Shown piece by piece: positions 11,701 to 21,300 of a stretch of DNA of 64,000 bases. Below the pieces are notes generated by a model. That model saw only the letters and a list, made by a program, of their open reading frames with translations. It ran no database searches and had not been told where the DNA came from. The stretch covers positions 25,639,867-25,703,866 of the forward strand of contig OU342630.1 in the NCBI GenBank assembly GCA_910589415.1. Reading direction: 5' to 3'. A program made the translations under genes and the position numbers. Numbering within the stretch: position 1 is the first letter of the stretch; the number at the start of each line of letters is the position of its first letter. This stretch comes from Malachius bipustulatus (lineage: Eukaryota; Arthropoda; Insecta; Coleoptera; Melyridae).

Positions 11701-14700
11701 AACTTCTATAGAGGAATTAAGAATGTGTGACGTTGCCCAAGTATCTAGTGTAATACAGAATAAACGAAAAAATAATTTTTGAACTGAATAAAAAAATTCT
11801 TCTTCCCTCACAATCCACTTCACTTGTCACTGTCTCTTATAATTTGCGCTTAGCACTAAACTCGACTGGTAGCCCTTCTTCGTAACACATGCTCAACTGT
11901 ACTCTCCTTTCTACAGGTGTCCCTGAAATGACTTTACAGCTATCTACCAAACGTTCCTTGAGTAAAAAAAAGTAATCGATTTAAGTCAACTTACTTTGGT
12001 CCAAAGTTGCTTGGTTTGGTCACTAATGTCCGTATTCATCAAAGTTCAAAATATAACTCTGGGGTTATATTTTGAGTTTTCTGACAGCTGATTGGTCTAA
12101 TACTCAAACCCTACGAACGCTACGAATTTTATACCAATCACATGTTCCAAAATATAATTCAAAGGGTTATATTTAAAGATGAATACGGGCCTGAGAGATG
12201 TCAATTAGGAGAATGTCAATTCTAAAATTGTTATTTCGTCGCCGACTTAATTTTCGATAGTATATACAGGGACAGGGCAAGTGGGTGTGGAAATATTTAA
12301 AGTATGTAGTCCTGATGGGTACACTTACGATTTTCAAATATATCAAGGCAAATCTTTACAGCTAAATCAAGCAAAGAGCCTAAGCTGCAACATTGTGTTA
12401 GAATTATGTAAAGACTATTTGAATACCGGACGCACAGTAGTGACCGATAATTGCTACACAAGTACAGAGTTAGCTCATTAATTACTCAGACAAAAGACTC
12501 ATTTAGTTGGGACTTTGAGTAAAAATAGACGACATATACCCGAAAGTGGCAAAGTTAAAACAAGGAGAAATAATCGGAGCAGAGGACAACAAAGGAGTAG
12601 TATGTATGAAATGGAAAGACCGAAGGGAAGTAATGGCGCACAGTACTTGCCACACTTTGGATATGGAAGCGACGACCTTCAAAAAAAAAAATTGTAAAAA
12701 CGAAAATGTAATTAGACCAGTGATGATTCTCACTTACAATAAAGCAAAAATGGGTATCGTTTTGTCAGATCAGTAGTTATCCACTATTCTTCTCCTGTGA
12801 AAATCATACAGTTGCAGAAGAACTGATTCTTGGAACAGATGTAGTCCACTCATATATAATCTACAAAATCATTACCAAAAGAAGTACACTAGGAATCGTA
12901 CAGTTCAGAGAGAGCTTTGCAAAAACTTGTTGGGATTGGATTCCGCTGACACTGACTGGAATCCACTTTCTCAAAATCTAGTCTAATTGAAGGAACTAAT
13001 CAACATATTCGGAGACGCTGTATTCAATGTTATGAAAAGCTTCGTCATTCTCTAACAAGTTGTTCAACATGTCCCACGAAACCTAGTGTATGTGTTATAT
13101 GCAATGTGTATAGTGCAGGGATTCTATACAATACCTAGGCAATATATACAATACCGGGATCGTTCAGGCAATGTATGAAATGATTTTAATTTCTTAAACT
13201 ATTTCATACTTTACCTAGGTAATGTATGTACAATGCCTAGGCATTGTATAGAATGACTAGGTATTATATACAATACCGGATTATATACATTGCCTATAAC
13301 ATATGCACAGAATGCTTTTCTGCGGTTCATATTAAAAAATAGAAGAAACATTATGCATTGACTATACATTTATTTGGTTTAGTAATAATAAAAGTATGTT
13401 TAATAATGTGTTTTCTTTTTCCTTTGTAACTTTCACACAAAATGAAATAATTGAATTTTTTTCTCAAAATGTAGAACACATTCTTGACAAGCCAACTGTG
13501 GTAACAGCATTGCATTAGTTACACGCCAAGATTTGTAATTCACTTCTAAATTTACCTACATCGTGGGTCGATACCGGACCACATGGCCCAATAAAAATAG
13601 CGTTGCAGCGGTCGATATCGACCCATGCGCCACGGAAGGAATGTACTCTTTATAAGGACTTGGCAGTTAACGTGTTAAAGGTTAGGTGAACTTGCTTCTT
13701 CTTTTTTAGTCTGTGCAATATTGTAATCTATTTAGTCAGCCTTACTTTTTCAGTTCATGGATTAGACATTTTAAAAGTTTGGAACTTTAGGATATAACCT
13801 AATTTCACTTGATTTAAAGAAAATAAGTAATAAAATAACAACAAATCATTACATTAATGTAGGCTTTATTAGATATTGCAAATATACCCCTATAATAAGC
13901 ATGAACAACTATAACTTTAAGAAAATATTTTAAGAAGAGCCATTTACTATGTTACTATGTTACATCGCTAACAGGTTTTCTGCTGGTTAGTTTTCTTTTT
14001 GGACTGGATCATGTTGCTCCAGCATTTGCCTTAGAACTAATTGACATGGGCGACACTTTTCAAACTTCATTTTAGAGCCGATGCAGCACGCTGACGAAAG
14101 TTAGAATAAATTTTGATAGCTGAACTATCCAAAAATTCATTTTTAAAGTTAAATAATGAAGTACTTAACTTTCTTACATATGTCAAAGGGAATATTTCTC
14201 CTCCAAAGTAATGTTCTTGCTCAAAGTAAGCTATTACTTTTGCATTGGCTATAATTAACGCTTTTCGCAATTTAGAGTTGAACTGATAATAATTACACAA
14301 TAAAAGCTTCAGAAGATATTATAACATCAAAAACTAATGTTACAAAATAACCATGCACAATAACACACGGAGTTTACCTAGCACGAATCGAAATTTCCTC
14401 TGAGAAATTTAGATGACATCATAAATAATTAATTATGTTGTTGTAAGTCATAAATTTGACAGTAATTTTCATTCGAATGAATCCGACTACATGGTTCGGT
14501 CCTACCACCTCAAATCATATCATCACACGCTCAGAGGTGTATGCGCCTTATGTAAATAAAGTTGTTATAAATATGATGTCATGGCCAGTTTAGCTGACAT
14601 GACCCATATCATCGATGTCTCTTTATGGACAATTCAACAAAATAACAATCATACATAACTACTTTTCTTGAAATATCGAAATTATTTCAAATGGTTTATA

Positions 14701-15210
14701 TTTAATTTTTCAAAATAATTTTCTCCGAAACAGCTTGGAAACGTTTTGTGACAGTTGAAAAAAAAAGAAAGCTGTGACAGGGCTGCCCCCTCCTCCCATA
14801 AGCCCAATCTACGTCCCTCTTCTATCATTATTAATACTGAAGCAACGACTACCATCATATAATTAGCTGTAAAACCCAAGAGCTGCCACTAAATACATAC
14901 TAGGCCATAAGCTGTATTATGATTGTATTGTACATTTTATAAATCTTCAAAAAATATCAAAAACCAAGTTACCTTTGTTTTAATAGCATGATCAATTTCT
15001 GCATATTGTTTATTTTGTGAGGCCCTTTTCATCAACTCGACCAGCAGACCACCACCTAAAAAACATTCAAATAAATGTATAAAAATGTATACCTTTCTAT
15101 TATACAACAGTATACTTTCCTTTAAGATCTGCCAGTTTATAAACTGCATTCATAGAACCCCCAGCTTGTTTCTTAACTCCACTGGTAACATTACTCTCAG
15201 TATTTCCCAT
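5695..15210 (-). CDS. TRPV channel subunit (Nanchung/Inactive type), 5' eight exons
   Basis: Subunit of the insect mechanosensory TRPV channel, a cation channel of chordotonal neurons where Nanchung and Inactive act together. Eight exons (15120-15210, 14973-15055, 9487-9582, 9090-9411, 6378-6567, 6151-6304, 5948-6098, 5695-5798) join into 397 codons with consistent phases. The protein starts MGNTES, then [14 protein letters not shown], and runs through ankyrin repeats with typical family blocks: [93 protein letters not shown] and SALNLVVFG. The six transmembrane segments and pore are not in the window and must lie below position 1. The MGNTES start makes me favour Nanchung over Inactive, but I am not sure. 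The gene follows RFC1 in the same direction. The first intron lacks an in-frame GT donor. Confidence 0.94.
5948..6098 (-). CDS. TRPV exon 7
   Basis: 151 nt; [15 protein letters not shown], then [20 protein letters not shown] and EREIYWQIG. Acceptor TTTCAG, donor GTAAGT. Confidence 0.96.
6151..6304 (-). CDS. TRPV exon 6
   Basis: 154 nt; [19 protein letters not shown] then [20 protein letters not shown], a canonical ankyrin repeat. Acceptor CTCAG, donor GTACAG. Confidence 0.96.
6378..6567 (-). CDS. TRPV exon 5
   Basis: 190 nt, starting [20 protein letters not shown], with the ankyrin-like motif and the family block [16 protein letters not shown]. It ends ..TNYEG with donor GTAACG. Phase fits exons 4 and 6. 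Confidence 0.96.
7041..8045 (-). pseudogene. Degenerate LINE tail with RNase H and zinc-knuckle remnants
   Basis: The minus-strand frame 7280-7780 contains [14 protein letters not shown] (C-terminal RNase H motif) and, further on, [18 protein letters not shown], the CCHC-like finger at the end of many R1/I/LOA-type LINE ORF2 proteins. Upstream at about 7900-8010 another frame reads [14 protein letters not shown] and IAILTDSQ, the RNase H beginning, with stops and frameshifts between. 5'-truncated and inactive. It lies in the intron between TRPV exons 4 and 5. Confidence 0.85.
8357..8540 (+). pseudogene. Remnant of a Tc1/mariner-superfamily transposase C-terminus
   Basis: One frame reads [20 protein letters not shown], matching the PRSPDLN-LDFFLWG block around the third catalytic acid of mariner/Tc1-type DDE transposases, then meets a stop about 25 codons later. 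No inverted repeats could be assigned. Too short to place in a family. Confidence 0.7.
9090..9411 (-). CDS. TRPV exon 4
   Basis: 322 nt. An acidic linker ([15 protein letters not shown]) leads into the first ankyrin repeat ([20 protein letters not shown]) and [18 protein letters not shown]. Donor GTATGC after 9090. Confidence 0.96.
9487..9582 (-). CDS. TRPV exon 3
   Basis: 96 nt, exactly 32 codons between a CATAG acceptor and a GTATGT donor; [19 protein letters not shown] and onward. The intron separating it from exon 2 is 5.4 kb and carries the SANT-bearing TIR element and a piggyBac remnant. Confidence 0.93.
9666..11406. mobile_element. TIR element with Myb/SANT-like exon (PIF/Harbinger-like?)
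   Basis: The left end GGGTCGTATGCTAGAAA and right end TTTCTAGCATACCACCC are inverted and similar. GTTGTTAAC-type words recur near both ends. Inside, a short 5' exon (10166-10239) encodes the start of a zeste/Myb-SANT-type DNA-binding domain. No transposase nuclease domain is visible, so it looks like an internally deleted, non-autonomous copy. It lies in TRPV intron 2. Confidence 0.7.
10166..10239 (+). CDS. First exon of a Myb/SANT (zeste-like) DNA-binding protein, isolated
   Basis: ATG at 10166 opens [20 protein letters not shown] and continues EIIN up to a good donor (CAG/GTAAGTTA at 10239). Sequences of the form NFS/TEVER-LLEII-KY begin the Myb/SANT-like domains that accompany PIF/Harbinger transposons and occur in many insect zeste-like proteins. 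No following exon with the rest of the trihelix was recognised, so this is probably a stranded exon of the surrounding transposon rather than a host gene. Confidence 0.55.
11407..12027. other. Intronic stretch, nothing recognised
   Basis: AT-rich intron sequence between the SANT-bearing element and a small MITE, with no extended open frame, RNA gene or clear repeat. Confidence 0.5.
12028..12190. mobile_element. Small MITE, 163 bp
   Basis: Ends GTCCGTATTCATC and GATGAATACGGGC are inverted copies, and the adjoining AAAATATAACTC / GGGTTATATTT parts pair as well. Non-coding. It sits immediately before the piggyBac remnant. Confidence 0.75.
12281..13343 (+). pseudogene. piggyBac-type transposase, C-terminal half, broken
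   Basis: Frames between 12281 and 13343 give [17 protein letters not shown], then [15 protein letters not shown] (the block with a catalytic aspartate), [32 protein letters not shown] and a cysteine-rich C-terminal finger with [19 protein letters not shown] and, after an insertion, CTECF and a stop at 13341-13343. Frameshifts and stops separate the pieces and the N-terminal half is missing. A 197-bp palindromic repeat interrupts the finger at 13104-13300. Inactive; located in TRPV intron 2. Confidence 0.88.
13104..13300. mobile_element. Palindromic CCTAGG-rich insertion in piggyBac remnant
   Basis: A 197-bp block of repeated, mutually inverted words (ATACCTAGGCAAT, AATGCCTAGGCATTGTATA, TACCTAGGTAATGTAT) interrupts the piggyBac finger codons. 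It is flanked on both sides by ATATGCA (13097-13103 and 13301-13307), consistent with a 7-8 bp target duplication. Non-coding. Confidence 0.75.
13563..13636. repeat. Short inverted repeat around GTCGATACCG
   Basis: GGGTCGATACCGGACC and GGTCGATATCGACCC face each other across about 40 bp. It lies about 220 bp past the piggyBac stop and could be the subterminal repeat of that element; no matching opposite end was found. Confidence 0.4.
13637..14972. other. Intronic stretch with one unassigned minus-strand frame
   Basis: The minus frame 14067-14300 (77 aa, starting [16 protein letters not shown] and containing [14 protein letters not shown] before its stop) could be the end of a transposon protein, but I do not recognise it. 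Nothing else was seen. Confidence 0.35.
14973..15055 (-). CDS. TRPV exon 2
   Basis: Acceptor TTTTTTAG at 15056, donor GTAACT after 14973. Encodes [19 protein letters not shown].. to IKTK, phase 0 at its end, joining directly to [11 protein letters not shown] in exon 3. Confidence 0.92.
15120..15210 (-). CDS. TRPV exon 1 (start codon)
   Basis: ATG at 15210-15208 opens [11 protein letters not shown] and ends ..VYKLADLK plus one base of the next codon. To stay in frame with exon 2 the exon must end at 15120, which makes the intron begin GAAAGT; the nearby GT donor (GTATAC at 15115) is in the wrong phase. Confidence 0.8.
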
Positions 15211-15668
15211 CTCAAATATTTATGATTGTACTTTTCTACCCTTTATGTTAACCTGTTTTTTTTTTTTTTGTAAAAAAAAAGCAATGGTGTGCTTCAGATT
15301 GCTTTTAATATGAGCCTTAGAGCCAAAATTGAGACTGTGTAAATCAAGTTATAATGTACATCTAGGTGCATAATATTGATCAAACAAAAGAGGTTAAAAA
15401 TAGAGCAGGAGCATTAAAAATTATAATTTATTTTATTTCATACAATATTAACAAAATAATGAGGGGTATAAAAATACTGAACTCAGGTATATGAAAAAAG
15501 TTGAAAACTTTAAACAATAATAATTAAAAAATATTTCTAAAATTCAGGTTTATTAATAATTTTCCTTCAATAATGCTGAAGCTTGACTCAAAAAGTGCTG
15601 CTATTACTTGAATAAATAAAACAATATTATTTTAAAAGAAAGACTTGCTTCAAAAAGAAAAATTGAAC
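15211..15668. other. Intergenic region: RFC1 3' flank and TRPV 5' flank
   Basis: Only about 460 bp separate the RFC1 stop from the TRPV start codon, both on the minus strand. It must hold the RFC1 3' UTR and the TRPV 5' UTR and core promoter unless an upstream TRPV exon exists. No clear TATA or initiator could be assigned. Confidence 0.6.
15549..15554 (-). terminator. Possible RFC1 polyadenylation signal AATAAA
   Basis: TTTATT on the plus strand is AATAAA on the minus strand, about 115 bp after the RFC1 stop codon. Position and sequence are suitable, but such hexamers are common in AT-rich DNA. Confidence 0.45.
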
Positions 15669-15788
15669 TCATTTTTTTGGTTTCCTGGTGCTTTTTTTAG
15701 ATTCGGTGTTCTTATTAGTCCCAGACTTTTTGCTTGTAGAAGGTCCATCTGTCGATTTAGAAGTTTTTTTAGGAGCTTTCTTTGAGAC
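15669..15788 (-). CDS. RFC1: RFC1 last exon, basic tail
   Basis: 39 codons and TGA; the tail is rich in lysine, serine and threonine (VSKKAPKKTSKSTD ... KKSTRKPKK), as in RFC1 C-termini with a nuclear-localisation-like character. Confidence 0.93.
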   Translation of the reverse strand, partial: VSKKAPKKTSKSTDGPSTSKKSGTNKNTESKKSTRKPKK

Positions 15789-18359
15789 CTGCAAATATAT
15801 CATAAAGTGTCTCTTATTAAAAAAAAAAACACATAATAGTTGATAACAATACTTACTTTGATCAAATTATCTTTTGTTACATCATCATTTTCTTCTGCAT
15901 CTGAGAGGTCTTCTGCATCTTCTCCATCATTTTCGTCCTTAGCACGAGCGGCTCTAACCTTGGAGACTCCAGATGAAGGAGCAAAAGGCAAAAGGGGGAC
16001 TTCTTTGTTGTAAGCTCGTGTGAAAGCAGCTTTAACCTGGAATATTCCAAAATTGGATTTAATTTTTACATTTAATATTTTTTATAAGTGTCTTACTTTG
16101 GGTTCAACATCAAAGACTTTATGCTTGTCACACCACTGGCTCAACTCCAAGAGGTAATCCAGGTCTTCTCGTAATAGACTATAAGTCTTCATGACTGAAA
16201 TTGCATCAGCAATGCCTTCTACACCTCGGCTTTTTAAAGGATATACAATGGCGTCACGCAGTGGAACAACATAGTCCAACTTCACAGCCAGCTTGGAAGC
16301 CATTGTTCTTTTAAACAACAAAAAATACAAATGAAGTTAAAATTTATTTCGAATATTATGTACTAGGTGTCCTACGTCATTCAAATCCTAGTTAAAATTT
16401 ATTTCGAATATATGTACTAGGTGCCCCACATCATCATTCAAGTCGTACAAGTAGTAGAACAAGCAGCAGAGCTCTAAAATAACCAGATTCTGACAAAAAT
16501 AGTAACGGAATACTGCCAGTGCCATCACACGCGGAAGAGCCCCCAGATACTAACTGCACAGTTTGAGATCACCAAAACATTTTTTTATCAACACTTTTTT
16601 GAAAAAAATTGCATTCTTTGTTTTTATTTTTTTTGTTTATAAAAGAAAAACTGATGGAGTGGACTATCTAAATGGAATGGACGAATTATTGTAGAGCATT
16701 AAAATACAAAGGAAATGAGAGCTGAAACAATTCAATCAGTTCACTTAGGAGAAAAAAAACTAAAATAGTGTTTTTTTTTTAAATTCGTAACTTCGCCATT
16801 TTTTGAGGTGTAGTACAGGCTTTTTGCGATTTAGGTAGTCAATGCTAGGTGGTCATTGCTAGGTACTTACTGTGTGCAAAAACTCCATGAGAGGAAGGCT
16901 TAATACAAGCGCATGTTTGCGCATAGTTACAGGTCGGCACATCTAAGGTGGCCGCTGAGAGGCGCAGATCGAGAAGCGAGAGGTTTTTAGAAAGAAAGCG
17001 ACATATTCAAACCATGCCTGTGGTCGGTACACTGAGTATCAAAGTTCTTGACTAAAAATGAATTTTCTGTAATTAATGTTAAAATACGGAATTTTATTAC
17101 TTTAGTAACGACTTTTGTATCACGACTTTGGCCAAAAAGTATTTTATTTTTAATATATGAAGATGCGATCACCATAATTCACAACTCACGAGCACGAGGC
17201 TTAGCTCAATATTTTTGAGCCACGTCGCACTATTTGAATAGAGAAATGCTGGGTTGTCAAGTTGACAGTACGGTCCGATTTTACATTTAAATAATACCAA
17301 AAAGATAACAAAATTATTATCGAACGCTCCCTTCGCTCTCTTCGCTAGTCCACATTGACTTGACGAGTACTGACATAGGTACCTATTTAATTATTAAATA
17401 AGCGGATTGGAAAAGACGGGGATTTAAATTATTTGATTGACTTACCGAATTAATGACTCAAAAACACCTCTATTAATGAATTTATAAACAATACGTTTTT
17501 TATATGCTGATAAGATAAGACAGTACCGAAATTACTATTATCTGGTGCTTTTTAGTTTTTTTGTCATTTCAATTGACTTTGCATAAAGTCTTAACCTGTC
17601 TGCATGGATAGTAAAATTCGTTAAATCTGACAAACTTGAAAATTAAGCCACTCCCCAAAGGCTACTGCGCCACTGGCCACCTTACGTGTGTCAAGCTGTA
17701 CCTATTTTTCATCAGTTATTAAATTGAAAATGAAGATTAACGTTTCATATCTTAACACTTCTACTTTCCAAAATTGTTTGATAAATTCGAATCGGACGAC
17801 CTGCAGAGCATCAACTTCTGATAGCAACTAACCGAAAAATTATTCGACAGGGTCTGAGTTTTGTACACAGACATTACCATCAATATCGACACACAGACAT
17901 TACCATCAATATCGACCATCTCGCATAGCCTGCACTACACCTCAAAAAATGACGACTTCGCAAATTGTTGAAAAAACGCTATTTTTTGTTTGAGATCTCA
18001 TTTTCTTCGTATTCGTATTCTCTACAATTCGTCCATTGGGACCATTTATTATTCCTTTTACGGTAGGTTCAAAGCCCTCGTACTTGCGCTTATTGTACCC
18101 CTTTGGATAATTAGCTCCTCAGTCCCGCCTCCCTGAAGTATTTCAGTATGAGTCCAATGGGTGCTTATTCTATTTCTTTTGGTTCTGACATTTCGATCCC
18201 AAATACTAGAAGTCTAAACTCATATTCGTAAATTCTGTAGAGTAAATTCCAGGAAGCGATTAACCACGCAGCGAACATTTCATAGGCGTGCGCTGGTTTG
18301 TTCAAATTAGAATTAATAAATTCAAATAATTATAATAAATAAATCAAACATAATAAAAT

Positions 18360-18394
<35 letters not shown>

Positions 18395-21300
18395 TTATTG
18401 TTTCGACAGGGCAAGCCCCATACAAAGAATATAAATTTGAAATAGTTGTGCAGTATACAATAATTGTGAAAAAATACAACAACAAAAATCAAAACATAAG
18501 TAGTCAAACAAGAAGTACACATCACAAAAATATCTAAAGGACAAAACAAAAGTCTATTCATATTTCAGTAAATTCCTTGATGTGTTTTTAATTTTAGAGA
18601 TGGATGAAGAATATAAATCCAACCAGGTAGAATTAACATTGCATAGTTCGGATAATCTATGCACCGCACTCCTCTTTTGACCATCACGTAATGTTGGATT
18701 CAGAAAATAATAATTATTCGACCTAAGTCTTCTAGGAGGAATATAAAAATTAAATCTATACAATAATTCTGAACAATCAATCAGACCAGAAAAGATCTTA
18801 AAAGCAAATAGTATATCTGCTCTATCTCTGGCTGATTCCAACGTACTAATATTAAATAATTTATAAATTGGAGAAAAGTCATGGTCCGTATAGTGCATAG
18901 CATTACCCGTTCTAAACGCAGCATATCTAAGGTATAAGGTGTTTAATGACTCAATCTTTTTAATCAGGCCCTTCTCATGAGGTCTCCAAACGGTTGAAGC
19001 GTACATAAGTTTCGAAAAAATAAATGAGTAATACAATGTACGAAAGGTGAGCAAAGATTTAAACTTAAATGAAAATCTTTTTATAAAGTAAATTTTTTTG
19101 CGTATTTTAATATCAAGGTGTTCTATATGATACTTAAATGACATTCTGGCATCAAATATCACTCCCAAATCCTTTTTTGGGAAAATTAAAATTAAAATAT
19201 AATCTGTAAATTATGCAGAAATATTCACAAATATTTATGCAGATGAAATAAACCATTTATTTTTTATAGAGGGGTGATTCTTTTCGCACTGCGTGCAGAA
19301 CTAATCAAAATCACTTTCTGAAGAGTTGTCACTGTCAGGGTTCACATTTATTATCAGTGGATTCACCGTAACATCTATTATCGTGTCCAAATCCCACATT
19401 TTGTCCTCTTCTTTCATTGTATGTCTAATACAATTTTTCCACGATTCTGGTGATACGTGATTGCTTAAGGCATCGAACAGCAAACCTCGCACGTCACTGA
19501 TTTTAAATGAGGAATTATGTTTAGCGACATGATTCTTAACTTGGGCCCAAATTAATTCAATTGGGTTTAGCTCGCAGTGGTATGGTGGCAAACGATGTAC
19601 GATGATATTGCGTTCGCGAGCCATTTCATCTACAGCATATTTAATATATTTTTGTTTGTGAGCTCTTGCCAAGTTCAAAAGTTCGATTTTCATCATGTTG
19701 GCTTCGTGACTTATATTTTTCATGGAGAGCCAATCAATTATATCTCCTTTTCGCCATGCTGTGGTCGGTAAAGCTTCTAAACGTCTACTGTGGTAGGGAG
19801 CGTTGTCCATCACCACCACAGACCCCGGCTCAAGTTTATTTATAATTTCAGAGAACCATGATTCGAACTTTTCCGATTCCATATCCTCGTGGTAGTCACC
19901 CGTTTTTTTAGATTGAAACAACAGTAGTCCGTTGTCCACAAAACCAGAGTCACTTCCGATATGACAGACTATGAGTCTACTCCCTTCCCGATGGTGCTTT
20001 TAATCCGGTGGAGAAACCATCCATAAATGCCTGTTTTCTGCTTTTGACATTTAGGTCTTGCCACACTTTTGTAACTGTGTGACCTGCATTGACCCACGTT
20101 TCATCTGTATAATAAATTTTTCGTCCCTCTCGACGAAATTCGCGAAGCTCTTGTAAATATTTCCGGCGCCACACAATAATTTCTTCCTTTTCAATCAGAT
20201 GACTGTTTCTATCACTTTTTAGATAACGAATGTTCATCTCACGTATGGTGCGTAATAAAACAACACGCGATATATTCGGCAAACTATCGTCGGAAGCTAA
20301 ATTTTCGCGGATTTTCTTTAAAGTCGGAACTTCATTCCTAAAAAAATATGAATGAAAGATTCTGCGTATGGCATTTTTTGTATCGTCGTCCAATTGAATT
20401 TTCTTCCTCCCACGTGGTTCTTGATTTTCAAAATCTTGGTCCACTGTTTGGCTTTCTTTAGATCCGTTTGCTTGTTTAATAATCCTATACACACTGCTGA
20501 CATTAACTTTCGTCAAGCTACTGCAAAGTTTTACAACATCATCCTTCAACATATCCGGGTTTCTTTCCCTAAGGCCATGATACACATTGTTTATAATTTC
20601 TTTTGCGTCGGAAGTGAAGTTTTTACGAGCACGCTTACGGTTGGCAAGTTCCATATTTGTGTGCAAATTAATAAAATTACTCTCTCTGTATATCAATTGA
20701 ACACACAATATCACACCCGCAAAAAGTGATATAATTTGGGATAATACCCGATTATTTTGAACCTAATTAAGCAGCACATTATTCTGCTCCGTGTTTAAAG
20801 GCTTTTAATAGTGAACATACGTGAAAGTTTTTGTGTTTCTGTGCATCATTCTGTTTGTAAGAATTCAGACTGTCACATACATAATTTTTTTTTAAATTTC
20901 TCTGTCATTCCTAATGCCTTTGATCTGTAATACCTAATTGTTGCTAATAATAATTTAGCTGGATTGTCCGTTTGTGGCGAATTCCCTTATCGCTCTCTGA
21001 TATTCTGGTTGATAAGTTACTGCGGTTGTCGAAGATGTCTTCATGCACTATATGCAACGTCCAAGTAGACGCAAGCGAAGAAATTAGCTGTTTGATTTGC
21101 AACAGCATTTTTCATGGTATAAAATGTGCCAATTTGAACAAAACCACAGTCAAGGCAATAATAGATTTAAATTCGGTATCTTATACATGTGAAAACTGTT
21201 TGAAAACAAGTAGTTTTCAAATTGGTGGTATAATGAGCATTTTAAACAAACATACCGAATTACTGAATCACTTAGTCAGCAAGGTGGAGGCGATCGAGCC

